Shown: one piece after another, positions 41,861 to 50,594 of the stretch
Layout of the letters: every line of letters begins with the position of its first letter
Position numbering within the stretch: the stretch's first letter is position 1
NCBI GenBank assembly: GCA_035653595.1
Contig: DASRBO010000195.1
Span: forward strand, 1-64,000
Source: DASRBO01 sp035653595
GTDB lineage: Bacteria; Actinomycetota; Acidimicrobiia; Acidimicrobiales; JAJPHE01
Direction of reading: 5' to 3'
Length of the DNA stretch: 64,000 nt
Translations under genes and position numbers: made by a program
Notes under the pieces: model-generated
Database searches by the model: none
Seen by the model: only the letters and a program-made list of their open reading frames with translations
What the model was told of the DNA's origin: nothing

Positions 41861-43108
41861 ATGAAGTTCGGCATCTTCTACGAGCACCAGCTGCCCCGGC
41901 CCTGGGAGGCCGACTCGGAGCACCGCCTCCTCAAGGACGCCCTCGAGCAGGTGGAGCTGGCCGACCGCCTCGGCATCGACTACGTCTGGGAGGTCGAGCA
42001 CCACTTCCTCGAGGAGTACTCCCACTCCAGCGCCCCCGAGGTCTTCCTGGCCGCCGCCAGCCAGCGCACCAGCCGCATCCGCCTCGGCCACGGGATCGTC
42101 CAGCTGCCCCAGCGCTTCAACCACAGCGCCCGGGTGGCCGAGCGCATCGCCACCCTCGACCTCATCTCCGACGGCCGGGTCGAATTCGGCACCGGCGAGT
42201 CGTCGTCCAACGCCGAGCTCGGGGGTTTCGAGATCGATCGCTCGACCAAGCGGGAGCAGTGGAGCGAGGCCCTCGACGCCGTCACCCGGATGATGGTGGA
42301 GGAGCCCTTCGCCGGCTGGAGCGGCAAGTACCTGTCCATGCCGCCCCGCAACGTGGTGCCCAAGCCCCTCCAGAAGCCGCACCCGCCCCTGTGGGTGGCC
42401 TGCAGCCGGCGGGACACCATCCACCTGGCCGCCACCAAGGGCATCGGCGCCCTGTCGTTCTCCTTCATCGAGCCCGGCGAGGCCAAGGCCTGGGTGGACG
42501 ACTACTACGCCACCCTGGCGTCGCCCGAATGCGTCCCCGGCGGCTTCGCCGTCAACCCCCAGGTGGCCTGCGTGCTGCCGTTGATGTGCCACGAGGACGA
42601 GGAGACGGCCATCGAGCGGGGCCTCGACGGGGGCCACTTCTTCGGCTACTCCCTGGCCCACTACTACGTCTTCGGCAACCACGTACCCGGGTCGACCAAC
42701 GTCTGGGAAGAGTTTCAGGCCAACCGGTCGAACTGGGGCTTCGACCGCAACGTGGCCGCCCAGACCGGCCAGGTGCTGGGGGCCCAGCTGCTCCAGCAGG
42801 GCCTGGGCTCGCTGCGGGGGGCCATCGGCACCCCCGACCAGATCCGCCAGCTGATCAGGGGCTACGCCGATGCCGGCGTCGACCAGCTGATCTTCGTGAG
42901 CCAGGCCGGCAAGAACCGCCACGAGCACATCTGCGAGTCCCTCGAGCTGTTCGCCGACCAGGTGCTGCCGGAGTTCAAGGAGGAGGAGGCAGCCCGCGAG
43001 AAGGCCAAAATGGAGCGCCTGGCCCCCGCCATCGAGGCGGCCCTGGCCCGCAAGGAGCCTCCCCGCCGGGCCCCCGACCACCAGATCGCCGCGGCCGCAC
43101 AGGCCTGA
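41861..43108 (+). CDS. LLM-class flavin-dependent oxidoreductase (luciferase-like)
   Basis: A 415-residue bacterial-luciferase-fold monooxygenase from ATG 41861 with an AGGAGG site. Features: FGIFYEHQLPRPW (start of strand 1), WEVEHHFLEEYSHSSAPEVFLAAASQRTSRIRLGHGIV, RVAERIATLDLISDGRVEFGTG and the acid-rich GESSSNAELGGFEID. The C-terminus has RFxxxRGYADAGVDQLIFVS. F420 or FMN could be the cofactor; no test by sequence is decisive. Its position next to a PaaX-like regulator suggests they belong together. Confidence 0.85.
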   Translation: MKFGIFYEHQLPRPWEADSEHRLLKDALEQVELADRLGIDYVWEVEHHFLEEYSHSSAPEVFLAAASQRTSRIRLGHGIVQLPQRFNHSARVAERIATLDLISDGRVEFGTGESSSNAELGGFEIDRSTKREQWSEALDAVTRMMVEEPFAGWSGKYLSMPPRNVVPKPLQKPHPPLWVACSRRDTIHLAATKGIGALSFSFIEPGEAKAWVDDYYATLASPECVPGGFAVNPQVACVLPLMCHEDEETAIERGLDGGHFFGYSLAHYYVFGNHVPGSTNVWEEFQANRSNWGFDRNVAAQTGQVLGAQLLQQGLGSLRGAIGTPDQIRQLIRGYADAGVDQLIFVSQAGKNRHEHICESLELFADQVLPEFKEEEAAREKAKMERLAPAIEAALARKEPPRRAPDHQIAAAAQA

Positions 43109-43162
43109 GCCGGACTGGATCCGGGCCCCGGAACTGGCCCGGATCCGGTCCCGGGCCCGGGC

Positions 43163-43585
43163 TCAGGTCTCGAACCAGGCCTGCATGCTCTGGGCGAACA
43201 TCATGTCGCCCGACAGCTTGAGCTTGCCGGTCATGAACGCCTGCATCGGCTCGAGAACCCCTCCGATGAAGCGGAGGAAGTCGGGCAGGGACAGGCCCAG
43301 GGTCACCCGGGCGGCCTCGGTGCCGCCCTTGAGCACCTCGCAGGAGCCCCCGTCGACCTTGAACTGGTAGGTCCGGGTGCCGTCGGCGGCGGCGATGTCC
43401 CACTGGACCACGGCGCTCTGCCCGGCAGCCCGGGCGGGCTGGAAGCTCTGCTTCATGGCCTCGAAGATCTGGTCGAGCACGCCGTCGGCGCCGTCGCCGA
43501 CGGCGGCGTTTATCTCCTCGTCCGAGCGGCCCTCGACCAGCTTGGCCAGCTCGTCGCGGTCACTCACGTTGAACTCGTCCGCCAC
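43163..43585 (-). CDS. SCP2 sterol-binding domain protein
   Basis: A 140-residue lipid carrier from GTG 43585, with GAGGAGG about 6 nt upstream. Strands are VQWDIAAADGTRTYQFKVDG, VTLGLSLPDFLRFIGG and the final MFAQSMQAWF, as in SCP2 sterol carriers, with LSDxxxLxxLVEGRSDEEINAAV-type helices at the front. It may shuttle acyl-CoA or sterol-like lipids and would fit the P450 and acyl-CoA enzymes in the window. Confidence 0.8.
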   Translation of the reverse strand: MADEFNVSDRDELAKLVEGRSDEEINAAVGDGADGVLDQIFEAMKQSFQPARAAGQSAVVQWDIAAADGTRTYQFKVDGGSCEVLKGGTEAARVTLGLSLPDFLRFIGGVLEPMQAFMTGKLKLSGDMMFAQSMQAWFET

Positions 43586-43655
43586 TGCTGCCTCCTCTCC
43601 TCGGGCCGCCAGCGTAGGCGGGGGCCCGGGTTGCCGGCTGGCCACCCGGCACCGC

Positions 43656-43661
43656 TAGATT
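43656..43661 (+). promoter_or_regulatory. -10 element (TAGATT) for ctaC
   Basis: TAGATT fits TANNNT and is 8 nt before GTG 43670, which lacks a ribosome site; a leaderless message is likely. Confidence 0.35.
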
Positions 43662-43669
43662 CCTCCGTC

Positions 43670-44521
43670 GTGAGCACCGATCCCCGCGGCGGTAGAAGGC
43701 CGTCCCGAAGGGCATCCGGCCTGGTCGGGGGGGCGGCCGGCCCGGTCGAGACCACCGCCACCGGAGCCGGAGGAGGGACCCGGCTGACCCGGCGGGTGGG
43801 CCGCATGGGCGCCCTGGCCGCCCTGGCCGTGGCCCTCACCGGCTGCCGCAGCTGGCGGTTCGAGAACAACCCCGGTGTCACCACCCAGGGCCAGCGCATC
43901 TCCCACATGTTCGTGGGCTTCGACATCACCGCCCTGGCCGTCGGCGGCTTCGTCTGGGCCCTCATCTTCTGGTGTGTCCTGCGCTACCGGCGCCGGTCCA
44001 ACGACCAGTGGCCCAAGCAGACCCGCTACAACATCCCGTGGGAGGTCGCCTACACCATCGCCCCCGTCTTCGTGGTGGCGGCCCTGTTCGGTGTGACCGT
44101 CGTGGGCGAGAACTTCGTCGACAAGGTGGTGCCCAACCCCGACCAGCAGCTGACCGTCACCGCGTTCCAGTGGGGCTGGCGGTTCGACTTCCCGGTCGGC
44201 AACGGCCAGCACGCCGTGGTGGTCAGCGACCCCAGCCACTTCCAGACCATCGAGCTCCCCGAGGGCCAGACCACCAGGGTCAACCTGGTGTCGGCCGACG
44301 TGGTGCACAACTTCATGGTCTCGGCGTTCAACTTCCAGCGCTACGCCCAGCCCGGGGTCACCAACGTGTTCGACTTCACCCCGACCAAGACGGGCACCTA
44401 CATCGGCCGCTGCGACTTCTTCTGCGGCCTGCACCACGACCTCATGATCTTCTACGTCAAGGTCGTTCCCCCGGCACAGTTCCAGACCTGGGTCCACCAG
44501 CACGCAAAGGCGGCCACATGA
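43670..44521 (+). CDS. ctaC: Cytochrome c oxidase subunit II
   Basis: A 283-residue CuA-bearing subunit (GTG 43670; ATG 43805 would be a shorter alternative). The lead ends in a lipobox ALAVALTGC (Cys59), so it may be lipid-anchored; two membrane segments follow (ALAVGGFVWALIFWCVLRY and IPWEVAYTIAPVFVVAALFGVTVV). CuA ligands are in VVHNFMVSAFN (His) and GRCDFFCGLHHDLMIFYVKV (Cys, Cys, His, Met). It takes electrons from the bc1 cytochrome c and passes them to CtaD. The ctaD start overlaps its stop by ATGA. Confidence 0.9.
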   Translation: MSTDPRGGRRPSRRASGLVGGAAGPVETTATGAGGGTRLTRRVGRMGALAALAVALTGCRSWRFENNPGVTTQGQRISHMFVGFDITALAVGGFVWALIFWCVLRYRRRSNDQWPKQTRYNIPWEVAYTIAPVFVVAALFGVTVVGENFVDKVVPNPDQQLTVTAFQWGWRFDFPVGNGQHAVVVSDPSHFQTIELPEGQTTRVNLVSADVVHNFMVSAFNFQRYAQPGVTNVFDFTPTKTGTYIGRCDFFCGLHHDLMIFYVKVVPPAQFQTWVHQHAKAAT

Positions 44522-46194
44522 CCCTTCTCGCCGAACGCCACGAGGCCGAGCTGCACGAGCACGAGGCTGGACACCGCAGCGGGCTGCTGTACTGGCTGAC
44601 CAGCACCGACCACAAGGTCATCGGCAAGAACTACACCTACACCTCGCTGGTCTTCTTCTTCCTCGCCGGCATCATGGCCATGCTGATGAGGACCCAGCTC
44701 CTGTCGCCGGAGAACCATTTCGTCAACCAGCAGACCTACAACGAGCTGTTCACCATGCACGGCTCGCTGATGCTGTACCTCTTCGCCGGGCCCTTCGCCT
44801 TCGGCGGTTTCGCCAACTTCATCGTGCCGCTCCAGATCGGCGCCCCGGACATGGCCTTCCCGCGGCTCAACGCCCTGTCGTACTGGCTGTACCTCTCCGG
44901 CGGGATCATCATGATGTCGGGCTTCCTCGTCGCCGGCGGGGCGGCCGACTTCGGCTGGGTGGCCTACGCCCCCCTGTCCGACGCCGTGAACTCGCCGGGT
45001 GCTGGCGCCGACCTCTGGATCGTCGCGCTGTTCCTCACCGGCTTCTCGGCCATCTTCACCGGCATCAACATCACCGCCACCGTGTTCGGCCTGCGGGCGC
45101 CGGGCATGACGATGTTCCGGGTGCCGATCTTCACCTGGAACATGCTGGTGACGGCCATCCTGATCCTCATCGCCTTCCCGGTGCTCACCAGCGCCCTGGT
45201 GATGCTGTACTTCGACCGCCACTTCCACACCCACATCTTCGAGGTGTCGGGCGGGGGCGTGCCGGTCCTGTGGCAGCACCTGTTCTGGTTCTTCGGCCAC
45301 CCCGAGGTGTACATCCTCGCCCTGCCCTACTTCGGCATCGTCACCGAAATCCTGCCGGTGTTCTCCCGCAAGCCGGTGTTCGGCTACAAGGGCCTGGTCT
45401 TCGCCACCCTGGCCATCGCCGGCCTGTCCACCGGGGTGTGGGCCCACCACATGTTCACCACCGGGGTCGTCCTCCTCCCGTTCTTCTCCGGCATGACGAT
45501 GCTCATCGCCATCCCGACCGGCATCAAGTACTTCGCCTGGATCGGGACCATGTGGCGGGGGGCCATCCGCTTCGAGACGCCGATGCTCTTCGCCGTCGGC
45601 TTCCTCGTCGTGTTCCTGGCCGGCGGGCTGTCGGGCGTGATCCTGGCCTCCCCGCCTCTGGACTTCTACGTCAACAACACCTACTTCGTGGTGGCCCACT
45701 TCCACCAGGTGCTGTTCGGCACGGCCGTCTTCGCCGGGTTCGCCGGCGTCTACTACTGGTATCCCAAGTACACCGGCCGGATGACCCGTCGCTGGCTGGG
45801 GGCCATGAACTTCTGGACCATGTTCTTCGGCTTCTGGCTCACGTTCATCCCCCAGTACCTGGTCGGCCTGCACGGGATGCCCCGGCGGATCTCGATCTAC
45901 CAGGTCAGCGACGGATTCACCACCCTCAACCGCTTCTCCAGCGGCGGCGCCTACCTGCTGGGCCTGTCGGGGCTCCTGTTCCTAATCAACATGTACGTCT
46001 CGTGGCGCAGGCCGGTGCCGGCGGGCGGCAACCCATGGGACGGCGGCACCCTGGAGTGGGCCTGTGCGTCGCCCCCGCCGCATCACAACTTCGAGAAGCT
46101 GCCCCCCATCCGGTCGGAGCGGCCGGTGTGGGACGCCAACCACGGCGAGCCGGAGCTGGCCCGGCAGGGCCCCAGCGGAGTGACGGTCGCCTGA
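44518..46194 (+). CDS. ctaD: Cytochrome c oxidase subunit I
   Basis: A 558-residue haem-copper oxidase core with 12 membrane helices. Clear markers: haem a ligand region NELFTMHGSLMLY, WFFGHPEVYILALPYFGIVTE (His-Tyr of the CuB site), GVWAHHMFTTGV (CuB His-His), GTAHFH-like VAHFHQVLFG (haem ligands) and the K-channel segment. It reduces oxygen to water and pumps protons. ATG 44518 overlaps the ctaC stop. Long C-terminal tail (PPIRSERPVW...) is common in actinomycetes. Confidence 0.95.
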   Translation: MTLLAERHEAELHEHEAGHRSGLLYWLTSTDHKVIGKNYTYTSLVFFFLAGIMAMLMRTQLLSPENHFVNQQTYNELFTMHGSLMLYLFAGPFAFGGFANFIVPLQIGAPDMAFPRLNALSYWLYLSGGIIMMSGFLVAGGAADFGWVAYAPLSDAVNSPGAGADLWIVALFLTGFSAIFTGINITATVFGLRAPGMTMFRVPIFTWNMLVTAILILIAFPVLTSALVMLYFDRHFHTHIFEVSGGGVPVLWQHLFWFFGHPEVYILALPYFGIVTEILPVFSRKPVFGYKGLVFATLAIAGLSTGVWAHHMFTTGVVLLPFFSGMTMLIAIPTGIKYFAWIGTMWRGAIRFETPMLFAVGFLVVFLAGGLSGVILASPPLDFYVNNTYFVVAHFHQVLFGTAVFAGFAGVYYWYPKYTGRMTRRWLGAMNFWTMFFGFWLTFIPQYLVGLHGMPRRISIYQVSDGFTTLNRFSSGGAYLLGLSGLLFLINMYVSWRRPVPAGGNPWDGGTLEWACASPPPHHNFEKLPPIRSERPVWDANHGEPELARQGPSGVTVA

Positions 46195-46625
46195 TGGGCC
46201 ACGGCGGGGGCGGCCCCAAGACCTACCGCGGCTACGCCATCGAGGCCCGGATCTTCCTCGGCGTCGCCCTGTTCTTCGCCCTCGTGGACGGGGTCTACTT
46301 CTTCACCTCCAAGGAGAACTCGGGCTCCACCATGCTGGTGATGACCGTGTTCCTGGGGTTCCTGCCCGGTAGCTACCTGTGGTGGTGGGGGCGCCACATG
46401 AAGCCCCGTCCCGAGGACAGCGACTCGGCCACGTTCGAGGAGTCCGCCGGCACCGTCGGCGCCTTCCCGAGCTCGAGCATCTGGCCCTTCGTCTTCGGCA
46501 TGGGCATGGCCGGGGTGGCCCTGGCCTTCGTATTCGGAGCGTGGCTCGCCATCTTCGGCGGTGCGCTGGGGCTGGGGGGCCTCGTCGGTTACACGGTCGA
46601 AAGCCGCCGCGGCGGCTACGTATAG
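46194..46625 (+). CDS. ctaF: Cytochrome c oxidase subunit IV (actinobacterial)
   Basis: A 143-residue protein with four membrane segments (IEARIFLGVALFFALVDGVYFF, MLVMTVFLGFLPGSYLWWWG, IWPFVFGMGMAGVALAFVFG and LAIFGGALGLGGLVGYTV). It matches the actinobacterial subunit IV: ARIFxxxxxFF, VYFFTSKE, GSYLWWW and PEDxxxA. It assists assembly and stability of aa3 oxidase. The ATG at 46194 overlaps the ctaD TGA (TGATG). A hairpin at 46672-46688 follows. Confidence 0.85.
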   Translation: MGHGGGGPKTYRGYAIEARIFLGVALFFALVDGVYFFTSKENSGSTMLVMTVFLGFLPGSYLWWWGRHMKPRPEDSDSATFEESAGTVGAFPSSSIWPFVFGMGMAGVALAFVFGAWLAIFGGALGLGGLVGYTVESRRGGYV

Positions 46626-46671
46626 GCCCCGGTCAGGGGGGCGGCCGGTGGGTGTGAGCGCCGGCCCCGAA

Positions 46672-46688
46672 CGGGGGAGCCTCCCCCG
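46672..46688 (+). terminator. Hairpin after ctaF
   Basis: CGGGGGAG and CTCCCCCG form an 8-nt inverted repeat around one C, effectively a 6-bp stem with an AGCCT loop, 47 nt after the ctaF stop. No T run. It may end the cta operon before the ABC genes. Confidence 0.4.
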
Positions 46689-46802
46689 CCGCTCCGGCGC
46701 GTGGCGGCACCTGCCGGGCCGGCCCGGTCGGGCCTGCCTGGTGCGCACCGGCGCGGGACGGACGGCGGGTCTCGAGGCAGGCGTGAACGAGGGGGTCGGC
46801 CG

Positions 46803-48530
46803 GTGCTGATCCGACTCTTGTCCTCCCGCCTGCGCCCCTACCGGCACCTGCTCCTGGTCCTGCTCTGCCTGCAGGGGGTGCAGGCGCTCCTCAACCTCTA
46901 CCTGCCCAACCTGAACGCCCGGATCATCGACACCGGGGTGCTCAAGGGCAACACCGGCTACATCTGGCGGCTGGGCGGGGTGATGCTCGGAGTCGCCCTG
47001 GTGCAGGCCTGCTTCGCCGTGGCGGCGGTGTACCTGGGCGCCCGGGTGGCCATGAGCTTCGGGCGCGACGTGCGCAACGACCTCTTCCACCGCTCGGTCC
47101 AGCTGTCGGCCCGCGAGGTCAACCAGCTCACCGCCCCCTCCCTCATCACCCGGGCCACCAACGACGTGCAGCAGGTGCAGCTGCTGGTGGTGATGTGCTG
47201 CACCATGGTCCTCTCCGCCCCGGTGACCATCATCGGCGGGGTCTTCATGGCCGTCCACCAGAACGCCGGGCTGTCCTGGCTGCTGGGTGCGAGCGCACCG
47301 CTGCTCGCCGTCTTCCTCGGGATCGTGATCGGCCGCATGATCCCCCAGTTCCGGCTGATGCAGGAGCGCCTCGACAGGGTGAACCAGGTGCTGCGGGAGC
47401 AGATCACCGGCATGAGGGTGGTGCGGGCCTTCGTGCGGGAGCCGTGGGAGGTCGACCGTTTCGGGGTCGTCAACGAGCGCCTGACCCACACCTCGCTGGT
47501 GGCCGGCCGGCTGATGGCCCTGATGTTCCCGATGGTGATGCTGGTCATCAACTGCTCCAACTCGGCCGTGGTCTGGTTCGGCGGCGACCGCATCGCCCAG
47601 GGCCGTATGAGCATCGGCTCGCTGGTGGCCTTCCTCACCTACTTCACCCTCATCCTCATGGCGGTGATGATGGCCACCTTCGTGGTGGTGATGGCTCCCC
47701 GGGCGGTGGTCAGCGCCGAGCGCATCCAGGAGGTGCTCGACACCGAGCCTTCGGTGGTGCCGCCGGCCCGGCCGGTGCGGGAGATGCCCACCCCGGGCAC
47801 CCTGGAGATGAGCAACGCCACCTTCGCCTACCCGGGCGCCGAGGCGCCCGTGCTCGACGGGGTCACCTTCCTCGCCCTGCCCGGCCAGACCACCGCCGTG
47901 GTCGGCAGCACCGGCTCGGGCAAGACGACCCTGGCCAACCTGGTGGCCCGGCTCATGGACGTCACCGCCGGGTCGGTGCTGGTGGGCGGGGTGGACGTGC
48001 GCGAGCTCGATCCCGACGTCCTGTGGAACAGGATCGGCATGGTGCCCCAGCGCCCGTTCCTGTTCAGCGGGACGGTGGCCAGCAACCTGCGCTACGGCAA
48101 GCCCGACGCCTCCGAGTCGGACCTGTGGACCGCCCTCGAGGTGGCCCAGGCGGCCGACTTCGTGCTGGCCATGGGCGGGCTGGAGGCCCGCATCAGCCAG
48201 GGCGGCACCAACGTCTCCGGGGGCCAGCGCCAGCGCCTCTCGATCGCCCGCGCCCTGGTGCGCCGGCCCGACGTCTACATCTTCGACGACTCCTTCTCCG
48301 CCCTCGACCTGGTCACCGACGCCCGCCTGCGGGCCGCCCTCGCCCCCTTCACCGCCGAGGCCACCGTCCTGGTGGTCGCCCAGCGGGTCTCGAGCATCTC
48401 CGAGGCCGACCAGATCCTCGTCCTCGAAGGGGGCCGGCCGGTCGGCCTCGGCCGCCACGAGACCCTGGTGGACACCTGTCCCACCTACGCCGAAATCGTC
48501 GCCTCGCAGGCCGCCGGGGCCCCGGCATGA
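46803..48530 (+). CDS. ABC exporter half-transporter with degenerate ATP site (subunit A)
   Basis: A 575-residue half-transporter: six membrane segments (residues about 15-300), then the nucleotide-binding domain. Walker A GSTGSGKTT, signature NVSGGQRQRLSIARA (canonical), Walker B VYIFDDSFSALD. The catalytic Glu after Walker B is Asp here, the mark of a degenerate site. It pairs with the downstream subunit, whose start overlaps its stop. The substrate is open: drugs, lipids or peptides. GTG 46803 is used. Confidence 0.88.
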   Translation: MLIRLLSSRLRPYRHLLLVLLCLQGVQALLNLYLPNLNARIIDTGVLKGNTGYIWRLGGVMLGVALVQACFAVAAVYLGARVAMSFGRDVRNDLFHRSVQLSAREVNQLTAPSLITRATNDVQQVQLLVVMCCTMVLSAPVTIIGGVFMAVHQNAGLSWLLGASAPLLAVFLGIVIGRMIPQFRLMQERLDRVNQVLREQITGMRVVRAFVREPWEVDRFGVVNERLTHTSLVAGRLMALMFPMVMLVINCSNSAVVWFGGDRIAQGRMSIGSLVAFLTYFTLILMAVMMATFVVVMAPRAVVSAERIQEVLDTEPSVVPPARPVREMPTPGTLEMSNATFAYPGAEAPVLDGVTFLALPGQTTAVVGSTGSGKTTLANLVARLMDVTAGSVLVGGVDVRELDPDVLWNRIGMVPQRPFLFSGTVASNLRYGKPDASESDLWTALEVAQAADFVLAMGGLEARISQGGTNVSGGQRQRLSIARALVRRPDVYIFDDSFSALDLVTDARLRAALAPFTAEATVLVVAQRVSSISEADQILVLEGGRPVGLGRHETLVDTCPTYAEIVASQAAGAPA

Positions 48531-50530
48531 GCGACGGCTTCCGCCCCGACCCCGGGCGTCCGCCGGCCGGCGCCGACGGGGCCGCCCCCGGCCCCCCTAC
48601 CGCCGCCCTACCCCAGGGCAGCGACGAGGAGTCCAGCCCCACCCATATGCCCCCGCCCAACACCGGAGGTCCCATGGGGCGGATGGGCTCGTTCGGGATG
48701 CCCCTCGAGCGCTCCCGCGACTTCCGGGGGACCCTGCGGGTGCTGGCGGGGCGCATGGTGCCCGAGGCCCTACGCCTGGGGGCGGTGGTGGTGCTGTCCC
48801 TCACCGCCATCGTGCTCACCGTCATCGGGCCCAAGCTGCTCGGCCGCGCCACCGACATAATCGTCAACGGCCTCATCGCCCGCTTCCGCCACGCCGGGGG
48901 GATCAACTTCGGGGCCCTCCACCACACCCTGCTGGAAGTGGTGGTTCTCTACGTCCTGGCCGGCGCCCTCAACTACACCCAGGCCTACATGCTGGCCGGG
49001 GTGGTGCAGCGGACCATGTACCGGCTGCGCTCCGACGTGGAGGACAAGCTCAACCGCCTCCCCCTGTCCTATGTCGACCGGGCCGCCCGTGGCGATCTGC
49101 TCAGCCGGGTCACCAACGACATCGACAACCTGGCCCAGGGCCTGCAGCAGACGATCAGCCAGCTGCTCAGCAACACCTTCATGCTGATCGGGACCCTGGT
49201 CATGATGTTCGTGATCTCACCGATGCTGGCCGTGGTCGCGCTGGTGTCCGTGCCCCTGTCGGTGGTGCTGATGCGCACCATCGCCAAGCGCTCTCGCAAC
49301 CGGTTCATCGCCCAGTGGACCAACACGGGCAGGCTCAACGCCCTGGTGGAGGAGTCGCTCACCGGCCACTCGATCGTCAAGACCTTCGGGCGCCAGCGGG
49401 AGACGGAGGCCGCCTTCCGCTCCATCAACAACGACCTGTTCGAGGCCAGCTTCGCCGCCCAGTTCTTCTCCGGCAGCATCCAGCCCTCGATGGTGCTGGT
49501 GGGCAACCTCAACTTCGTCGCCATCGCCGTCATAGGCGGCCTGCAGGTGGCGGCGCGGGCCATGACGATCGGCGGCATCCAGGCCTTCATCCAGTACTCC
49601 CGCCAGTTCTCCCAGCCGCTGCAGATGCTCGCCTCGATGTTCAACGTGTTCCAGTCCTCGCTGGCCTCGGCCGAGCGGGTGTTCCAGCTGCTCGACGCCG
49701 ATGAGCAGGTGCCGGAGGTCAGCGCCGCCGCCGCCGTGGCGGCCGGAGGGTCCCCGGACGAGGCAGCGGGAGCCGGCGCCACCCGGGGCAGGATCGAGTT
49801 CGAGCACGTCGACTTCTCCTACGACCCCGAGAGGCCGCTGATCACCGACCTGTCCCTGGTGGCCGAGCCGGGCACGACCGTGGCCATAGTGGGCCCGACC
49901 GGGGCGGGCAAGACGACCCTGGTCAACCTGATCATGCGCTTCTACGAGCTGGATTCGGGCCGCATCACCCTCGACGGGGTGGACATTTCGCGGATGCCGC
50001 GGGCGCAGCTGCGGTCCCGGATCGGGATGGTGCTGCAGGACACCTGGCTCTTCGGCGGCACCATCAGGCAGAACATCGCCTACGGCCGCCCCGACGCCAC
50101 CGAGGAGGAGATCATGGCGGCCGCCCGGGCCGCCTACGTGGACCGGTTCGTGCACGCCCTGCCCGACGGCTACGACACCTACGTCGACGACGAGGGCGGC
50201 GCCATCAGCGCCGGCGAGAAGCAGCTGCTGACCATCGCCCGCGCCTTCCTGGCCAACCCAAGCATCCTCATCCTCGACGAGGCGACCAGCCCGGTCGACA
50301 CCCGCACCGAGGTGCTGATCCAGGAGGCCATGGCCGCCCTGCGCTCCCAGCGGACCAGCTTCGTCATCGCCCACCGGCTCTCCACCATCCGCAACGCCGA
50401 CACCATCCTGGTCATGGAGGGCGGCCGCATCGTCGAGCAGGGCCACCACCGCGACCTCATCGAGCGGGGCGGGGCCTACGCCCGCCTCCACAACGCCCAG
50501 TTCAGCGGAACGGCCGCCGAGGTCGCCTGA
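48527..50530 (+). CDS. ABC exporter half-transporter with canonical ATP site (subunit B)
   Basis: A 667-residue half-transporter with an N-terminal Pro/Gly-rich extension of about 60 residues, then membrane segments and the nucleotide-binding domain. Walker A GPTGAGKTT, Walker B ILILDEATSPVDTRTE with the catalytic Glu, and the signature changed to AISAGEKQLLTIARAF (degenerate). So its Walker B/E completes the canonical site with subunit A's LSGGQ, and its own degenerate signature faces subunit A's degenerate Walker B. This is the pattern of TM287/288-type heterodimers. ATG 48527 overlaps the previous stop (ATGA). Confidence 0.88.
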   Translation: MSDGFRPDPGRPPAGADGAAPGPPTAALPQGSDEESSPTHMPPPNTGGPMGRMGSFGMPLERSRDFRGTLRVLAGRMVPEALRLGAVVVLSLTAIVLTVIGPKLLGRATDIIVNGLIARFRHAGGINFGALHHTLLEVVVLYVLAGALNYTQAYMLAGVVQRTMYRLRSDVEDKLNRLPLSYVDRAARGDLLSRVTNDIDNLAQGLQQTISQLLSNTFMLIGTLVMMFVISPMLAVVALVSVPLSVVLMRTIAKRSRNRFIAQWTNTGRLNALVEESLTGHSIVKTFGRQRETEAAFRSINNDLFEASFAAQFFSGSIQPSMVLVGNLNFVAIAVIGGLQVAARAMTIGGIQAFIQYSRQFSQPLQMLASMFNVFQSSLASAERVFQLLDADEQVPEVSAAAAVAAGGSPDEAAGAGATRGRIEFEHVDFSYDPERPLITDLSLVAEPGTTVAIVGPTGAGKTTLVNLIMRFYELDSGRITLDGVDISRMPRAQLRSRIGMVLQDTWLFGGTIRQNIAYGRPDATEEEIMAAARAAYVDRFVHALPDGYDTYVDDEGGAISAGEKQLLTIARAFLANPSILILDEATSPVDTRTEVLIQEAMAALRSQRTSFVIAHRLSTIRNADTILVMEGGRIVEQGHHRDLIERGGAYARLHNAQFSGTAAEVA

Positions 50531-50594
50531 CGCCCCCTCCGGAACCCCCGGACGGCAGGATCCACCCGCGTCAGTGTCGAAGGAGTCACCCGTT

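Noticed and set aside
44452..45873. 473-residue minus-strand frame under ctaD
   Set aside because: Glu/His/Asp-rich antisense image of a membrane protein; ctaD has all oxidase motifs.
47195..48526. Plus-strand extension that would make one 1111-residue ABC protein
   Set aside because: The first 440 codons are the wrong frame of the first ABC gene; the second ABC gene begins at ATG 48527 with an ATGA overlap.
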